Positions 27,468 to 36,071 of a stretch of 64,000 nt of DNA are shown here, one piece after another; positions within the stretch are counted from its first letter, which is position 1; each line of letters opens with the position of its first letter. Both the position numbers and the translations under genes were made by a program. The notes beneath the pieces were generated by a model that saw nothing but the letters and a program-made list of their open reading frames with translations, searched no databases and had not been told where the DNA came from. Origin of the DNA: Salegentibacter echinorum (lineage in GTDB: Bacteria; Bacteroidota; Bacteroidia; Flavobacteriales; Flavobacteriaceae). The stretch spans positions 1 to 64,000 of the forward strand of contig NZ_FQVT01000006.1 of the NCBI RefSeq assembly GCF_900129445.1, given 5' to 3'.

Positions 27468-27716
27468 ATGAAAAACACATCAATATCGCTCGGAAATTAT
27501 TTTGACCAATTCGTACAAACCCAGGTTTCTGCTGGACGTTACAAAAACGTTAGCGAAGTAATTAGAGCTGGACTTCGACTTTTGGAAAATGAGGAAAGTA
27601 AAACAATTGCCTTAAGAAATGCAATTCAAGAAGGAATTGATAGCGGAATTGCTCACGATTTCGATCCCCAAAAAAACCTTGAGGAATTAAAAGCCAAACG
27701 CAGAAAGAATGGCTAA
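27468..27716 (+). CDS. parD: ParD-family antitoxin
   Basis: This 82-residue protein has the ribbon-helix-helix DNA-binding start (MKNTSISLGNYFDQFVQTQV, then GRYKNVSEVIRAGLRLLE) and a C-terminal tail that would wrap the toxin. The length is typical. It is 10 bp after palindromes likely to be its own operators and overlaps the toxin gene by 8 bp, which couples translation of the pair. Confidence 0.92.
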   Translation: MKNTSISLGNYFDQFVQTQVSAGRYKNVSEVIRAGLRLLENEESKTIALRNAIQEGIDSGIAHDFDPQKNLEELKAKRRKNG

Positions 27717-28008
27717 ATACGAATTGACCAATAGGGCTGTAGCTGATTTAAACGGAATCTGGGAATATACAATCGAGAACTGGTCTGAAAACCAAGCCGA
27801 CAGATATTATGATATGCTTTTGTGTATTTGCCAAGACATTGCTGACAATCCGGAACTTGGAAAAAATTATGACGGAATCAAATCTGATCTTTTCGGACTA
27901 AAGGCAAATCAACACGTAATATTTTATCGAAAATCACAAGTAAATCCAATAGAAATAACGAGAATTTTACACGAACGAATGGATTTGAAAAATAGAATAA
28001 CCGAATAA
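27709..28008 (+). CDS. parE: ParE/RelE-superfamily toxin
   Basis: This 99-residue toxin shows the ParE family features: AVADLNGIWEYTIENWSENQADRYYDML, an Arg-containing strand (HVIFYRK) and the ending ITRILHERMDL. ParE toxins typically inhibit gyrase, while RelE relatives cut mRNA; the pairing with a ParD antitoxin favours ParE. It appears intact. It must not be confused with topoisomerase parE at 9904. Confidence 0.9.
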   Translation: MAKYELTNRAVADLNGIWEYTIENWSENQADRYYDMLLCICQDIADNPELGKNYDGIKSDLFGLKANQHVIFYRKSQVNPIEITRILHERMDLKNRITE

Positions 28009-28016
28009 TAAAAACT

Positions 28017-28376
28017 ACACCCAATAACTAAGCATTCCCCGAGAAAAAATCGGGACAGGCTGTGTGGCCGGTACAGCTCGTCCCGATTTTTCGGGAGCCT
28101 AACATAAATGTCCCACGTGCGGGATTGATTAAACCGGCTGTTCGTCGATTAGCCACTATGGGGATTGGTCTATTTGCCTTGAGTGATTGCCTTCTTTCTT
28201 TTTAATTGATGGCTATCCCTAAACTTAGAAAATAGCAAGTTTCACTATTTTGTATTGAAGTTTTTTTTATCACTACTTTTTATTGTTTTCACTGGTTTTA
28301 AGATAGAATATTCCAAAAGAAAAAAACATTATTTTAAGAGAATTAATTGGTAATTATAAGACAGACTGCCGTTATT
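28017..28376 (+). repeat. Repeat B (attC-like candidate), about 350 bp
   Basis: Second copy of repeat A, starting ACCCAATAACTAAGCATTC and ending CAGACTGCCGTTATTC. Its variable 5' part forms a long hairpin in which CCCGAgAAAAAATCGGGACaGGCTG (28038-28061) pairs with the stretch ending at 28095. The conserved 3' blocks are those listed for repeat A. Confidence 0.75.
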
Positions 28377-28487
28377 CTTTCTTTTAGAGCAACTTCAGGA
28401 TTGAACAAAAATCAGTTTCATATATCCATATAAAACGCCTAATTTGGTATCCACACGGATAATAAATAGTTGTCAGGGAAAAAATGA

Positions 28488-28586
28488 TCTGAATTTGATA
28501 AGTGGATTAGAAAGCTGAAATAAATCTACTCAACAAAAAACATAGAGAAAGCGAAAAAAATCTGGAACAGAAAAAAGGATAATTGA
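28488..28586 (+). pseudogene. Remnant of a HigB-type (phage Gp49-like) toxin gene
   Basis: In one frame the sequence reads SEFDKWIRKLK, then TAA, then IYSTKNIEKAKKIWNRKKDN and a stop 1 bp before the antitoxin ATG. The first part matches the usual N-terminus of HigB toxins (xSEFDKWlrkLKD) and the second their usual C-terminus (dKSTQxkDIEKAKxiW). The central 50 or so codons are missing. The frame before 28488 is also broken by TGA, so the toxin is dead. Confidence 0.75.
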
Positions 28587-28587
28587 T

Positions 28588-28872
28588 ATGGTAACTTCTA
28601 AATTTGCTATAGCAGAATACCTGGACAGCGAGGAAATGATTGCTGAATATTTAAATACTGTTCTGGAAGATGGAGAAAGTTCTAATTTAGTTGTAGCAAT
28701 TGGGCATATTGCAAAAGCAATTGGAATGACAAAAATTGCAGAAAAAACTGGAATGAGTAGACCTAGTCTTTACAAGGCGCTATCTGACGGAGCGAAACCG
28801 CAATTCGAAACAATAATGAAAATGCTAAAAGCTATTGGAGGACAAATTAATGTAAAACCCATGTCAGCTTAA
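28588..28872 (+). CDS. HigA-like addiction-module antidote protein (orphan)
   Basis: This 94-residue protein is of the antidote family found with HigB/Gp49-like toxins. It contains the typical EYLxxxLEDG-type N-terminus, an HTH (MTKIAEKTGMSRPSLYKALS, about 48-67) and a conserved ending FETIMKMLKAIGGQI. It is intact, but its cognate toxin is reduced to a fragment 1 bp upstream. An orphan antitoxin may persist as a regulator or as anti-addiction protection; this is inference. Confidence 0.88.
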   Translation: MVTSKFAIAEYLDSEEMIAEYLNTVLEDGESSNLVVAIGHIAKAIGMTKIAEKTGMSRPSLYKALSDGAKPQFETIMKMLKAIGGQINVKPMSA

Positions 28873-28918
28873 AAATTTCGCTAAGCCTCTATAGATTAAA
28901 AACAGCAAAGAAATCGAC

Positions 28919-28948
28919 TTTAAGGGAAAATAAAAAAGCTTACTTTTG
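28919..28948 (+). promoter_or_regulatory. pyrR-pyrB operon promoter
   Basis: TTTA (28919-28922), 18 bp, then TACTTTTG (28941-28948), matching the -33/-7 plan with one -33 mismatch. The predicted leader is only about 25 nt, too short for a PyrR-type attenuator. Confidence 0.5.
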
Positions 28949-28978
28949 CAGTAGAACTTCTTTCTTTGCTATTTAATT

Positions 28979-29518
28979 ATGGGTCAAAAAATATTATTAA
29001 ATGCCGTTGAAATAGATGTAATTCTACACCGCCTGGCCTGTCAGTTAATCGAAAAACATACCGACTTTAAAAATACCGTACTCATTGGGATTCAACCCCG
29101 GGGAGTGTTCTTTGCCGATCGAATTATTAAAGTTCTCAAAGAAGAATATCACGTAAAAGACCTGGATTATGGTCGTTTGGATATTACCTTTTATCGCGAC
29201 GATTTTAGAAGAGGTGAAAAACCCCTGGCCGCCAATAAAACCAAAATAGATTTTATAGTTGAGGATAAAAAAGTAGTTTTTATTGATGATGTATTGTACA
29301 CCGGCCGCAGTATTAGGGCCGCGCTAACTGCCGTGCAATCTTTTGGCAGGCCGGCAGAAATCGAATTGTTAAGTTTTATTGATAGGCGTTTTAGCAGGCA
29401 TTTGCCCATTCAGCCAGATTATAATGGCCGGCAGGTAGATGCGATAAATGAAGAAAAAGTGATTGTAAACTGGAAGGAAAACGATGGAGAAGATGTGGTT
29501 TATCTGGTTTCTAAATAG
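28979..29518 (+). CDS. pyrR: PyrR: pyrimidine-operon regulator / uracil phosphoribosyltransferase
   Basis: This 179-residue type I phosphoribosyltransferase can bind RNA in some bacteria and makes UMP from uracil and PRPP. The PRPP loop VVFIDDVLYTGRSIRA is at about 99-114; IGIQPRGVFFADRI and LDITFYRDDFRR are PyrR signatures. It lies 29 bp before pyrB. Because the leader shows no antiterminator/terminator pair, classical PyrR attenuation is not evident here; the enzyme activity may be its main role. Confidence 0.92.
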   Translation: MGQKILLNAVEIDVILHRLACQLIEKHTDFKNTVLIGIQPRGVFFADRIIKVLKEEYHVKDLDYGRLDITFYRDDFRRGEKPLAANKTKIDFIVEDKKVVFIDDVLYTGRSIRAALTAVQSFGRPAEIELLSFIDRRFSRHLPIQPDYNGRQVDAINEEKVIVNWKENDGEDVVYLVSK

Positions 29519-29547
29519 GTTATAGCAAACATTAAATTATTAAATGT

Positions 29548-30477
29548 ATGAGCGAATTAAGTGTGAACCACTTACTGGGGATTAAATATCTTCAAAAAGA
29601 AGATGTGGAGCTTATTTTTAAAACCGCCGATCATTTTAAGGAGGTAATTAATCGTCCTATTAAGAAAGTTCCTTCGCTTCAGGATATTACTATTGCCAAT
29701 TTATTCTTTGAAAACTCTACCCGTACCAGGCTTTCTTTTGAATTGGCAGAAAAACGCTTAAGTGCCGATGTTGTTAACTTTTCCGCAGCCTCTTCTTCAG
29801 TAAAAAAAGGAGAAACACTTATTGACACCGTAAACAACATCCTTTCTATGAAAGTAGATATGGTGGTGATGCGGCATCCCAATCCCGGTGCCGGGATATT
29901 TCTCTCCCGTCATGTAAACTCCAGTATAATTAATGCAGGAGATGGCGCTCACGAACATCCTACGCAAGCTTTGTTAGACAGTTATTCCATTAGGGAGCGA
30001 CTGGGGGAAGTTGCGGGAAAAAAGGTGGTGATTGTGGGAGATATTTTGCATAGCAGGGTAGCTTTGTCTAACATCTTTGCTTTAAAACTGCAAGGCGCCG
30101 AAGTAAAAGTTTGTGGTCCTAAAACTCTTTTACCCAAACATATAGAATCCCTGGGGGTGACCGTAGAAACAGATTTAACCAAAGCTTTACAATGGTGTGA
30201 CGTTGCAAATATGCTTAGGGTACAAAATGAACGTATGGACATAAGTTATTTTCCCAGTACCCGGGAATATGCCCAACAGTTTCAGCTAAATAAAAAGAAA
30301 CTGGAACAATTGGACAGGGAAATTGTAATTATGCATCCCGGGCCAATAAATAGGGGAGTAGAGCTTACCAGTGATGTGGCAGATGCCGAAAATGCCATAA
30401 TATTAGATCAGGTGCAAAATGGTGTAGCGGTGAGAATGGCAGTTATTTATTTATTAGCTTCCGGGATATCCCGCTAA
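29548..30477 (+). CDS. pyrB: Aspartate carbamoyltransferase catalytic subunit
   Basis: This 309-residue enzyme condenses carbamoyl phosphate with aspartate, the committed step of pyrimidine synthesis. The carbamoyl-phosphate loop FFENSTRTRLSFE (53-65), HPTQALLD (137-144) and HPGPINRGVE near residue 272 are all conserved. Length is standard. No regulatory pyrI subunit is encoded next to it. It shares the operon with pyrR upstream. Confidence 0.96.
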   Translation: MSELSVNHLLGIKYLQKEDVELIFKTADHFKEVINRPIKKVPSLQDITIANLFFENSTRTRLSFELAEKRLSADVVNFSAASSSVKKGETLIDTVNNILSMKVDMVVMRHPNPGAGIFLSRHVNSSIINAGDGAHEHPTQALLDSYSIRERLGEVAGKKVVIVGDILHSRVALSNIFALKLQGAEVKVCGPKTLLPKHIESLGVTVETDLTKALQWCDVANMLRVQNERMDISYFPSTREYAQQFQLNKKKLEQLDREIVIMHPGPINRGVELTSDVADAENAIILDQVQNGVAVRMAVIYLLASGISR

Positions 30478-30515
30478 AAGATTTTTGTTGCTTAACTTTG
30501 AAGAAAAATTACGCT

Positions 30516-30845
30516 ATGAAGATTTCTAAAAAAGAGAATTACACCTTGATCGAGCCGGAAGATAAGCCGGTTGTAGATTTTGTATCTTCCCTTACTAAAA
30601 ATCATAAAGAATTTGCAGAAGAAAATGTAGTGGTAAACCTTTTAGCTTACCAAAATCTAAAAAAAGAGGAAATACTGGGCTTTTTGGAAATCTCTAATGT
30701 TCAACACGAAAATGAGAAATCTTTTGTGTTGGTTAGTGAGGCAATTGCCATAGATGAACTTCCCGAAGAAATCATTCTCGTTCCCTCTATAAAGGAAGCC
30801 GAAGATCTTATTCAAATGGACGAAATTCAAAGGGATTTGCTGTAA
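30516..30845 (+). CDS. Small conserved protein preceding rnz
   Basis: This 109-residue protein has a predicted alpha/beta fold with STAS-like rhythm (VVVNLLAYQNLKKEEILGFLE, SFVLVSEAIAIDELPEEIILVPSIKEAEDLI). The ending resembles the anti-sigma-antagonist/STAS-type layout, but I see no defined catalytic motif. I start at ATG 30516; a TTG six codons earlier is possible. It lies 10 bp before ribonuclease Z, so they are probably co-transcribed with pyrB. Function unknown. Confidence 0.75.
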   Translation: MKISKKENYTLIEPEDKPVVDFVSSLTKNHKEFAEENVVVNLLAYQNLKKEEILGFLEISNVQHENEKSFVLVSEAIAIDELPEEIILVPSIKEAEDLIQMDEIQRDLL

Positions 30846-30855
30846 AATTATTTTC

Positions 30856-31764
30856 ATGACACTTAATATTCTTGGTTGCTATGCTGCAACTCCCAGAAGT
30901 TTTACCAATCCCAGTTCCCAGGTTTTGGAAATCAATAACCATTTATTTTTAATTGATTGTGGCGAAGGTACCCAGGTGCAATTAAGAAGAAATAAAATAA
31001 AGTTTTCCAGGATAAAACACGTTTTTATCTCTCATCTTCACGGCGATCATTGCTACGGATTGGTAGGTCTTATTTCCACATTTAGATTATTAAATCGCGA
31101 ATCTGAACTGCACGTTTATGGCCCAAAAGGAATTAAGGAAATTATTACTTTACAGCTTAAACTTTCTAATTCCTGGACCAATTATCCGCTATATTTTCAC
31201 GAGTTAACCAGCAAGGAGCCGCAAATGTTGTTTGAAGATGAAAGAGTTAGTGTAGAAACTATCCCTTTAGACCACCGCATTTACACCAATGGGTTTTTAT
31301 TTAAAGAGAAGCCGGGAGACAGGAAATTACTGGTACATAAAGCCCGGGAATACAATATAGATGTATCTCTTTTTAATAGTTTAAAGAAAGGAAAAGATGT
31401 AACTTCTGAAACAGGTGAATTAATCCCTAATAAATTGGTTACAGCAAATCCTGTTCCTCCCAAAAGTTATGCATATTGTAGCGACACTGCTTTTTATCCA
31501 CAAATTTTACCACAAATTAAGGGCACGACGATTTTATATCACGAATCTACTTTTTTAGAAGATCGCGCTAACCTGGCTGCTCCAACTAAACACAGTACAG
31601 CAAAACAGGCCGCAACAATTGCTAAAGAAGCACATGTGGAAAAACTTATTTTGGGACACTATTCTACCCGATATAATGACTTGAATTTATTTAAAGAAGA
31701 AGCCACCGAAATATTTCCAGATATAGAATTAGCCGATGATGGCAAGGTTTTTCAATTTGACTAA
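30856..31764 (+). CDS. rnz: Ribonuclease Z
   Basis: This 302-residue metallo-beta-lactamase-fold nuclease trims tRNA 3' ends. The zinc-binding HLHGDH motif is at 60-65, followed by GLVGLISTFRLLNR. Other zinc ligands are visible in YCSDTAF and ILGHYSTRY near the end. The exosite arm characteristic of RNase Z lies in the middle. It is a standard-length short form. Confidence 0.95.
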   Translation: MTLNILGCYAATPRSFTNPSSQVLEINNHLFLIDCGEGTQVQLRRNKIKFSRIKHVFISHLHGDHCYGLVGLISTFRLLNRESELHVYGPKGIKEIITLQLKLSNSWTNYPLYFHELTSKEPQMLFEDERVSVETIPLDHRIYTNGFLFKEKPGDRKLLVHKAREYNIDVSLFNSLKKGKDVTSETGELIPNKLVTANPVPPKSYAYCSDTAFYPQILPQIKGTTILYHESTFLEDRANLAAPTKHSTAKQAATIAKEAHVEKLILGHYSTRYNDLNLFKEEATEIFPDIELADDGKVFQFD

Positions 31765-31807
31765 ACTAAAGTTTTACCAGCTATTACTTTTTGTTTTTTC
31801 TGAAATT

Positions 31808-32467
31808 TTAATGCTGAAGTTTTCCTCCATAGCATAGGTCTCCTGCATCACCAAGCCCGGGAACGATATAACCGCGTTCGTCTAATTCTTCATCTATAGT
31901 TCCTACCCATAAGGTACTGTCTTCTGGAAATTCTTTAGCTACTTTTTCTATTCCTTCCCGGGCTGCAATAACCGAAACCAAATGGACTTTTTTAGGTTTG
32001 CCCATTTTTTCAAGAGCTTTCATCACATTAACAAAAGAACCCCCGGTAGCCATCATTGGATCGGCCAGAATTAGCGTTTTTCCTTCTAAGCTGGGAGAAG
32101 CCAGATACTCCACCACAATTTCAAAGTGTTCATCTTGATTGGGGTGATGACGATAGGCCGAAATAAAGGAATTCTCGGCGTCGTCAAAATAGTTTAGTAA
32201 GCCGTTGTGCAATGGTAAGCCTGCGCGAAGAATAGAACAAATTACCACTTCGTCCTGGGGAATTTGAAGCTCGGAATGTCCCAGGGGAGTTTTAATTTTT
32301 TCAGCAGAAAAATTCAAGGTTTTACTAAGTTCGTAGCCAAGGATTTCCCCAACCCGCTCTATATTTCTTCGAAAACGCATTCTATCGGTTTGCACACCGG
32401 TATCTCTTAACTCTCCTATGAATTTTCCCGCAATAGAATTTTCATCCAAAAGATGGTTTAGCTTCAT
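31808..32467 (-). CDS. upp: Uracil phosphoribosyltransferase
   Basis: This 219-residue salvage enzyme makes UMP from uracil and PRPP. The PRPP site LILADPMMATGGS and the uracil-binding end YIVPGLGDAGDLCYG are conserved. I use the ATG of MKLNHLLDEN; an upstream in-frame ATG (32488) adds seven residues not typical of the family. It is convergent with rnz and may complement PyrR. Confidence 0.93.
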   Translation of the reverse strand: MKLNHLLDENSIAGKFIGELRDTGVQTDRMRFRRNIERVGEILGYELSKTLNFSAEKIKTPLGHSELQIPQDEVVICSILRAGLPLHNGLLNYFDDAENSFISAYRHHPNQDEHFEIVVEYLASPSLEGKTLILADPMMATGGSFVNVMKALEKMGKPKKVHLVSVIAAREGIEKVAKEFPEDSTLWVGTIDEELDERGYIVPGLGDAGDLCYGGKLQH

Positions 32468-32918
32468 ATTATGTTTAATTTTTATCAAAGGTAAGTAATA
32501 CCAATTTAATCATATAATGACGCAATCAAACTCGTTCATTTTTCCATGCTATTTTTCTTGCATGAGGCCAGGCAGGTTGCTCGTAATTTCCATAGTTATG
32601 CTTTATTTTAAAGACTAAATATGTTTATAATTTCTGAAAAAGCAAGTAGTATATTGATAATTTTAACTTTAGAAATAATGGCTATTATTTAACGAATCTC
32701 CCTTATTATTAGAGGCTTAGTGGTTTTATTTCAATTGAAGGTTTAAAGAGCATTAAATCAATCTCTTAAAAATTTCAAACTTGAGAACATTTCAACAAAC
32801 GTAGTAGCATTAACCTATTTAGGAATTGAATAAATAATCTGGGCCAAATCTAATAAACATTTTTGTTTCAGCTAATTTGGCTGTATTTTTGATTATAGAT
32901 TAGTGAAAATCGGCCTTT
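32468..32918. other. Divergent intergenic region upp / secreted protein
   Basis: Holds a -7 element for upp on the minus strand (TACCTTTG, 32486-32493) and a good promoter for the plus-strand gene (32862-32891). No gene or long inverted repeat is seen in between. Confidence 0.45.
32862..32891 (+). promoter_or_regulatory. Promoter of the secreted-protein gene
   Basis: TTTG (32862-32865), 18 bp, TATTTTTG (32884-32891): full match to the Bacteroidota -33/-7 consensus, 27 bp before the ATG. Confidence 0.6.
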
Positions 32919-33536
32919 ATGAAACTTATACTCAGCATGCTATTCTTTTGTTTCTCGCTTTCGGGAATTGCGCAGATTGAAATTCCCAGAACGAACAATA
33001 CCGGCGGCATTTTAAAACTTGAACCGGAAGAAAAAGGCTCCGGGTTCCCAATACTTCGCAGGGAAGAATCTTCAGAAGAAAATAAATATTTACGAGAAAA
33101 ACCTAAAAAGTTGGATTTTAGGGAAACACCTCATAATATGAAAACTGCCGGCGATGCTATAAAAGAAAAATGGACTGCTGATAAAGAGGCGAAGAATATT
33201 TCTAAAGAGGATCAATATTTAGGGGATTTTAAAACCAAAGGAAAGTTTGTAGAGCTTTATGCCCGGGACCATCAATTTGTTGATGGGGACCAGGTAAATG
33301 TTTATGTGAACGGAAAATTTATTGAACGGGTAGTACTGGGAGGGAGCTTCCACCCGATTTTAGTCACCCTTGAAAGCGGATTCAACAATATTGAATTTGA
33401 AGCTATAAACCAAGGATCTTCCGGGCCTAATACTGCCCAATTAAAAGTTATTGAGGAAAACGGAAACCTTGTCGTTGCTAAAGAATGGAACCTATTAACC
33501 GGCGCAAGAGCAAGTCTTATTGTGGTTAAAGAGTAA
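32919..33536 (+). CDS. Secreted protein of unknown function
   Basis: This 205-residue protein has a signal peptide (cleavage after GIAQ, about residue 19). A charged linker (20-85) follows, then a C-terminal beta-rich domain from about 95 (GDQVNVYVNGKFIERVVLGG and FHPILVTLESGFNNIEFEAI). The pattern VNVYVNGxxI..V.L resembles a sugar- or matrix-binding beta-sandwich, which is an impression only. It has its own consensus promoter. Similar secreted proteins occur in other flavobacteria, as I recall. Confidence 0.75.
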   Translation: MKLILSMLFFCFSLSGIAQIEIPRTNNTGGILKLEPEEKGSGFPILRREESSEENKYLREKPKKLDFRETPHNMKTAGDAIKEKWTADKEAKNISKEDQYLGDFKTKGKFVELYARDHQFVDGDQVNVYVNGKFIERVVLGGSFHPILVTLESGFNNIEFEAINQGSSGPNTAQLKVIEENGNLVVAKEWNLLTGARASLIVVKE

Positions 33537-33780
33537 AACTTTAGGTTTTGTATTCGTTACAAAAAAAGCGAATTGCTATAACGCAAATCTCTTTAAAATT
33601 CGAGATAAAATTTCCGGTTAGGCTCATATATAATATGCTTAATGTTTAATTTTATAATTACTGAATAACGCTAAACCTTAGCTTATTAGACATATTCTAA
33701 AAACTTTTATAACTTGTAAGAGCAAGCATTTTTTATTAAAAGTATCTTTAGATTCTAACTAATTTCAAATAATTAATATT

Positions 33781-34239
33781 ATGAAACGTATATTAATTGC
33801 TATAGATTACCATCCAGTATCAGAAAAAGTGGTTAAAGCCGGGTATAAACTGGCGCAGCAAATGGGCGCAGAAGTTTGTTTGCTGCACGTGTTGGCCAAT
33901 GTAAATTATTACAATGTAGATTATCCTACTTTTATGGGGTATTCCGGTTATAATGAAATGGCAGTAAATTTAGAAATTGCTTCAGAAATGCGGGAAGTGG
34001 TAGAAAGTTTTCTTAAAACTGCCGCCGCACATTTAGATGATGACTCGGTAGAAACCCATCTTTCAGAAGGTGATGCGGCACCGGCTATCCTTGAGTATTC
34101 TAAAACCTGGAATGCAGATCTCCTGGTTATGGGTACGCATAGCCACTCGGTTTGGGAAAAACTGCTTATGGGAACCGTAGCGTCTTCAGTGCTTGAAAAA
34201 ACTGAGATTCCTATCTATATGGTACCGGTGAAGAAATAG
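33781..34239 (+). CDS. Universal stress protein (UspA family)
   Basis: This 152-residue single-domain UspA protein begins MKRILIAIDYHPVSEKVVKAG and ends with the nucleotide-binding region VMGTHSHSVWEKLLMGTVASSVL. The second glycine of the classical GxxG motif is Ser/His here (GTHS), so ATP binding is possible but uncertain. It lies upstream of a terC-like gene and is likely transcribed alone. Role is inferred as stress adaptation. Confidence 0.9.
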   Translation: MKRILIAIDYHPVSEKVVKAGYKLAQQMGAEVCLLHVLANVNYYNVDYPTFMGYSGYNEMAVNLEIASEMREVVESFLKTAAAHLDDDSVETHLSEGDAAPAILEYSKTWNADLLVMGTHSHSVWEKLLMGTVASSVLEKTEIPIYMVPVKK

Positions 34240-34511
34240 GCTTTATACGTAAAAGAAAATAGAGAATAGACGAGAGAACAAAGAGAAGAGAAACAAGACT
34301 TAGGAATTTTCGAGTTCTATAATTGTTTCCAGGACTTTCGCATTAAATTTTGAACCTAAGTTTAATATGCCTACCTAATTAACAAAACATTATCCTGTAA
34401 TTTTAAGCTTATAAATTTCTTCGTTTTAATTTTGAGTTCCTAAAGCCTGAGATTTTATTCATCTGGCGATAGGAAAATTAATCAAAAAATCTGAAGTAAA
34501 TAGTTGGTTTA

Positions 34512-35474
34512 ATGCATCTACTCGCCTTAGCATTTCTTGCACAAAATGTATCACCAGAAGCTTATTCGGTAGGTCCCTGGATTTGGGGAGGTTTTATTTT
34601 ATTCATCTTAATTTTGCTTGTGGTAGATCTAAAATTAGTGATGCGAAAACCTCATAAAGTGTCCACAAAGGAGGCGGCTATTTATAGTGCTGGCTGGATA
34701 AGTTTAGGTCTGCTTTTTACCTTTGTTATTTGGATTTGGCAGGATGGCACCGCTGCTACAGAATATATTACCGGCTATCTCATAGAAAAATCCCTTTCTA
34801 TGGATAATGTTTTTCTTTGGGCGGTCTTATTTAGTTATTTTAAGGTACCGGCAAAATATCAACATAAAGTTTTATTTTGGGGGATTTTTGGCGCTTTGGT
34901 ATTGCGCGCTGCGTTTATCTTTGGAGGCATTGCCTTGTTAAACTCTATCCACTGGATTATCTATATCTTTGGGGTTTTACTATTATTTACTGCTTATAAA
35001 ATTTTTAAAAGCGATAATGCAGGGATAGAGCCAGCAAATAATAGGATTATTCAATTGGTGGATAAAATACTGCCACAAACTAAAGATTTTGAAGCCGATA
35101 ATTTTTTCGTTCGCAAAAATGGTAAAAAGATGGTTACCCCCCTTTTTACCGTTCTTATTATTATTGAACTCACCGATATTATTTTTGCTATAGATTCAAT
35201 TCCGGCGATCCTATCCATTACGCGCGAGCAGTTTTTGGTTTTTAGTTCTAATGCATTTGCTTTGTTAGGATTAAGGGCTCTATACTTTTTGCTGGCAGAT
35301 ATGAAAGACCGTTTTATTTATCTAAATGAAGGTCTGGCTGTAATTTTAGCTTTTGTTGGCATAAAATTTTTAATAAGTGAATGGGTAGATATTCCAATAT
35401 GGATTTCGCTTGTGTTTATAGTAGTGGTGCTCACCTTAGCCATTGTACTATCGCTCAAAAAAACAGGAGAATAG
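34512..35474 (+). CDS. TerC/Alx-family integral membrane protein, probable metal exporter
   Basis: This 320-residue inner-membrane protein has eight or nine hydrophobic segments. Family motifs are LIEKSLSMDNVF (about 94-105) and IIELTDIIFAIDSIPAILSIT, whose acidic residues are thought to bind Mn2+ in Alx/MntP-like TerC proteins. It likely exports manganese or handles metal for secreted enzymes. No yybP-ykoY (manganese) riboswitch could be recognised in the 272 bp upstream. A weak A/T hairpin at 35475-35500 follows. Confidence 0.92.
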   Translation: MHLLALAFLAQNVSPEAYSVGPWIWGGFILFILILLVVDLKLVMRKPHKVSTKEAAIYSAGWISLGLLFTFVIWIWQDGTAATEYITGYLIEKSLSMDNVFLWAVLFSYFKVPAKYQHKVLFWGIFGALVLRAAFIFGGIALLNSIHWIIYIFGVLLLFTAYKIFKSDNAGIEPANNRIIQLVDKILPQTKDFEADNFFVRKNGKKMVTPLFTVLIIIELTDIIFAIDSIPAILSITREQFLVFSSNAFALLGLRALYFLLADMKDRFIYLNEGLAVILAFVGIKFLISEWVDIPIWISLVFIVVVLTLAIVLSLKKTGE

Positions 35475-35500
35475 AAAAAACATGAATTTAAGTGTTTTTT
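35475..35500 (+). terminator. Weak A/T-rich terminator after terC
   Basis: AAAAAACA (35475-35482) / TGTTTTTT (35493-35500), loop of 10, directly after the stop. The stem has only two G-C-type pairs. Confidence 0.4.
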
Positions 35501-35592
35501 AAAATCTTGATAATAAATAAATCAAGACGTTTTTATTTTTTTGCATTATCTTTATAAAGTATCTGCTGAATCAATAAGATTAGGGATATACT

Positions 35593-35692
35593 TTTTAATC
35601 GCAGGGCGATAGCCAGATGTTTAATTGCTTCTAATTTAAAGAGTTTTTTTGAAAAGCATACCTCGTACCTTTAGGCCGAGGTTGTTGATTTA
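35593..35692 (+). repeat. Dispersed structured intergenic repeat, copy 2
   Basis: TTTTAATCGCAGGGCGATAGCCAG start; T-rich centre; GAAAAGCATACCTCGTACC and closing GCCGAGGTTGTTGATT. See the family description at 18101-18207. Copies 2 and 3 lie in the same 597-bp gap. Confidence 0.7.
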
Positions 35693-35935
35693 ACCCGAAT
35701 AATTCTTGATAGTGATGAAAAGTATTTTTAATTGTAGTAGAGTATTAAGCTTAATCTTGTGAATATTCTGGCTTATATTTTATTTCCCAAACCTACCTAA
35801 AACATCGCCAATCAATTTGGAAAGCTACCTTATGGGTTTTAGCTAAAATCCCCTCCAGCATTAAATTGATATGAGAATGCGAAGTTTACTTTATCTTTAG
35901 TATTTGTCAAAACGAGAAGTAAAAAGTTTGGCAAC

Positions 35936-36043
35936 TTTAATCACAGAGCGATGTCCAGGGGTTTAATGCCCCGGGGCTTGTCTTGAACTAAAAGAGTTTT
36001 TTTCGGAAGCATACCTCGCACCTTGGTTCGAGATTGTTAATTC
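35936..36043 (+). repeat. Dispersed structured intergenic repeat, copy 3
   Basis: TTTAATCACAGAGCGATGTCCAG start, a GGGGTTTAATGCCCC hairpin, GGGGCTTGTCTTGA, then GGAAGCATACCTCGCACC and GGTTCGAG. It ends 29 bp before the response-regulator gene and may lie in its leader. Confidence 0.7.
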
Positions 36044-36071
36044 TTTAATTAAAAAACTATTTGATCATAGC

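Larger units (their letters stand above)
27388..28371 (+). mobile_element. Cassette-like unit 2 (parDE plus 3' repeat)
   Basis: The 5' boundary TTGGGT (27388-27393) is complementary to ACCCAA (28019-28024) just after the toxin stop. The unit then ends in repeat B with the same GCCGTT junction as unit 1. Each unit's own ends match each other and differ between units, which is the expected signature of separately excised cassettes. It carries its own promoter, as toxin-antitoxin cassettes usually do. Confidence 0.45.

Noticed and set aside
28919-28978. Attenuator/antiterminator expected upstream of pyrR
   Set aside because: The leader is only about 25 nt and has no competing hairpins.
34240-34511. 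Manganese (yybP-ykoY) riboswitch expected before a TerC-family gene
   Set aside because: No conserved loop motifs and no terminator stem seen in the 272-bp region.
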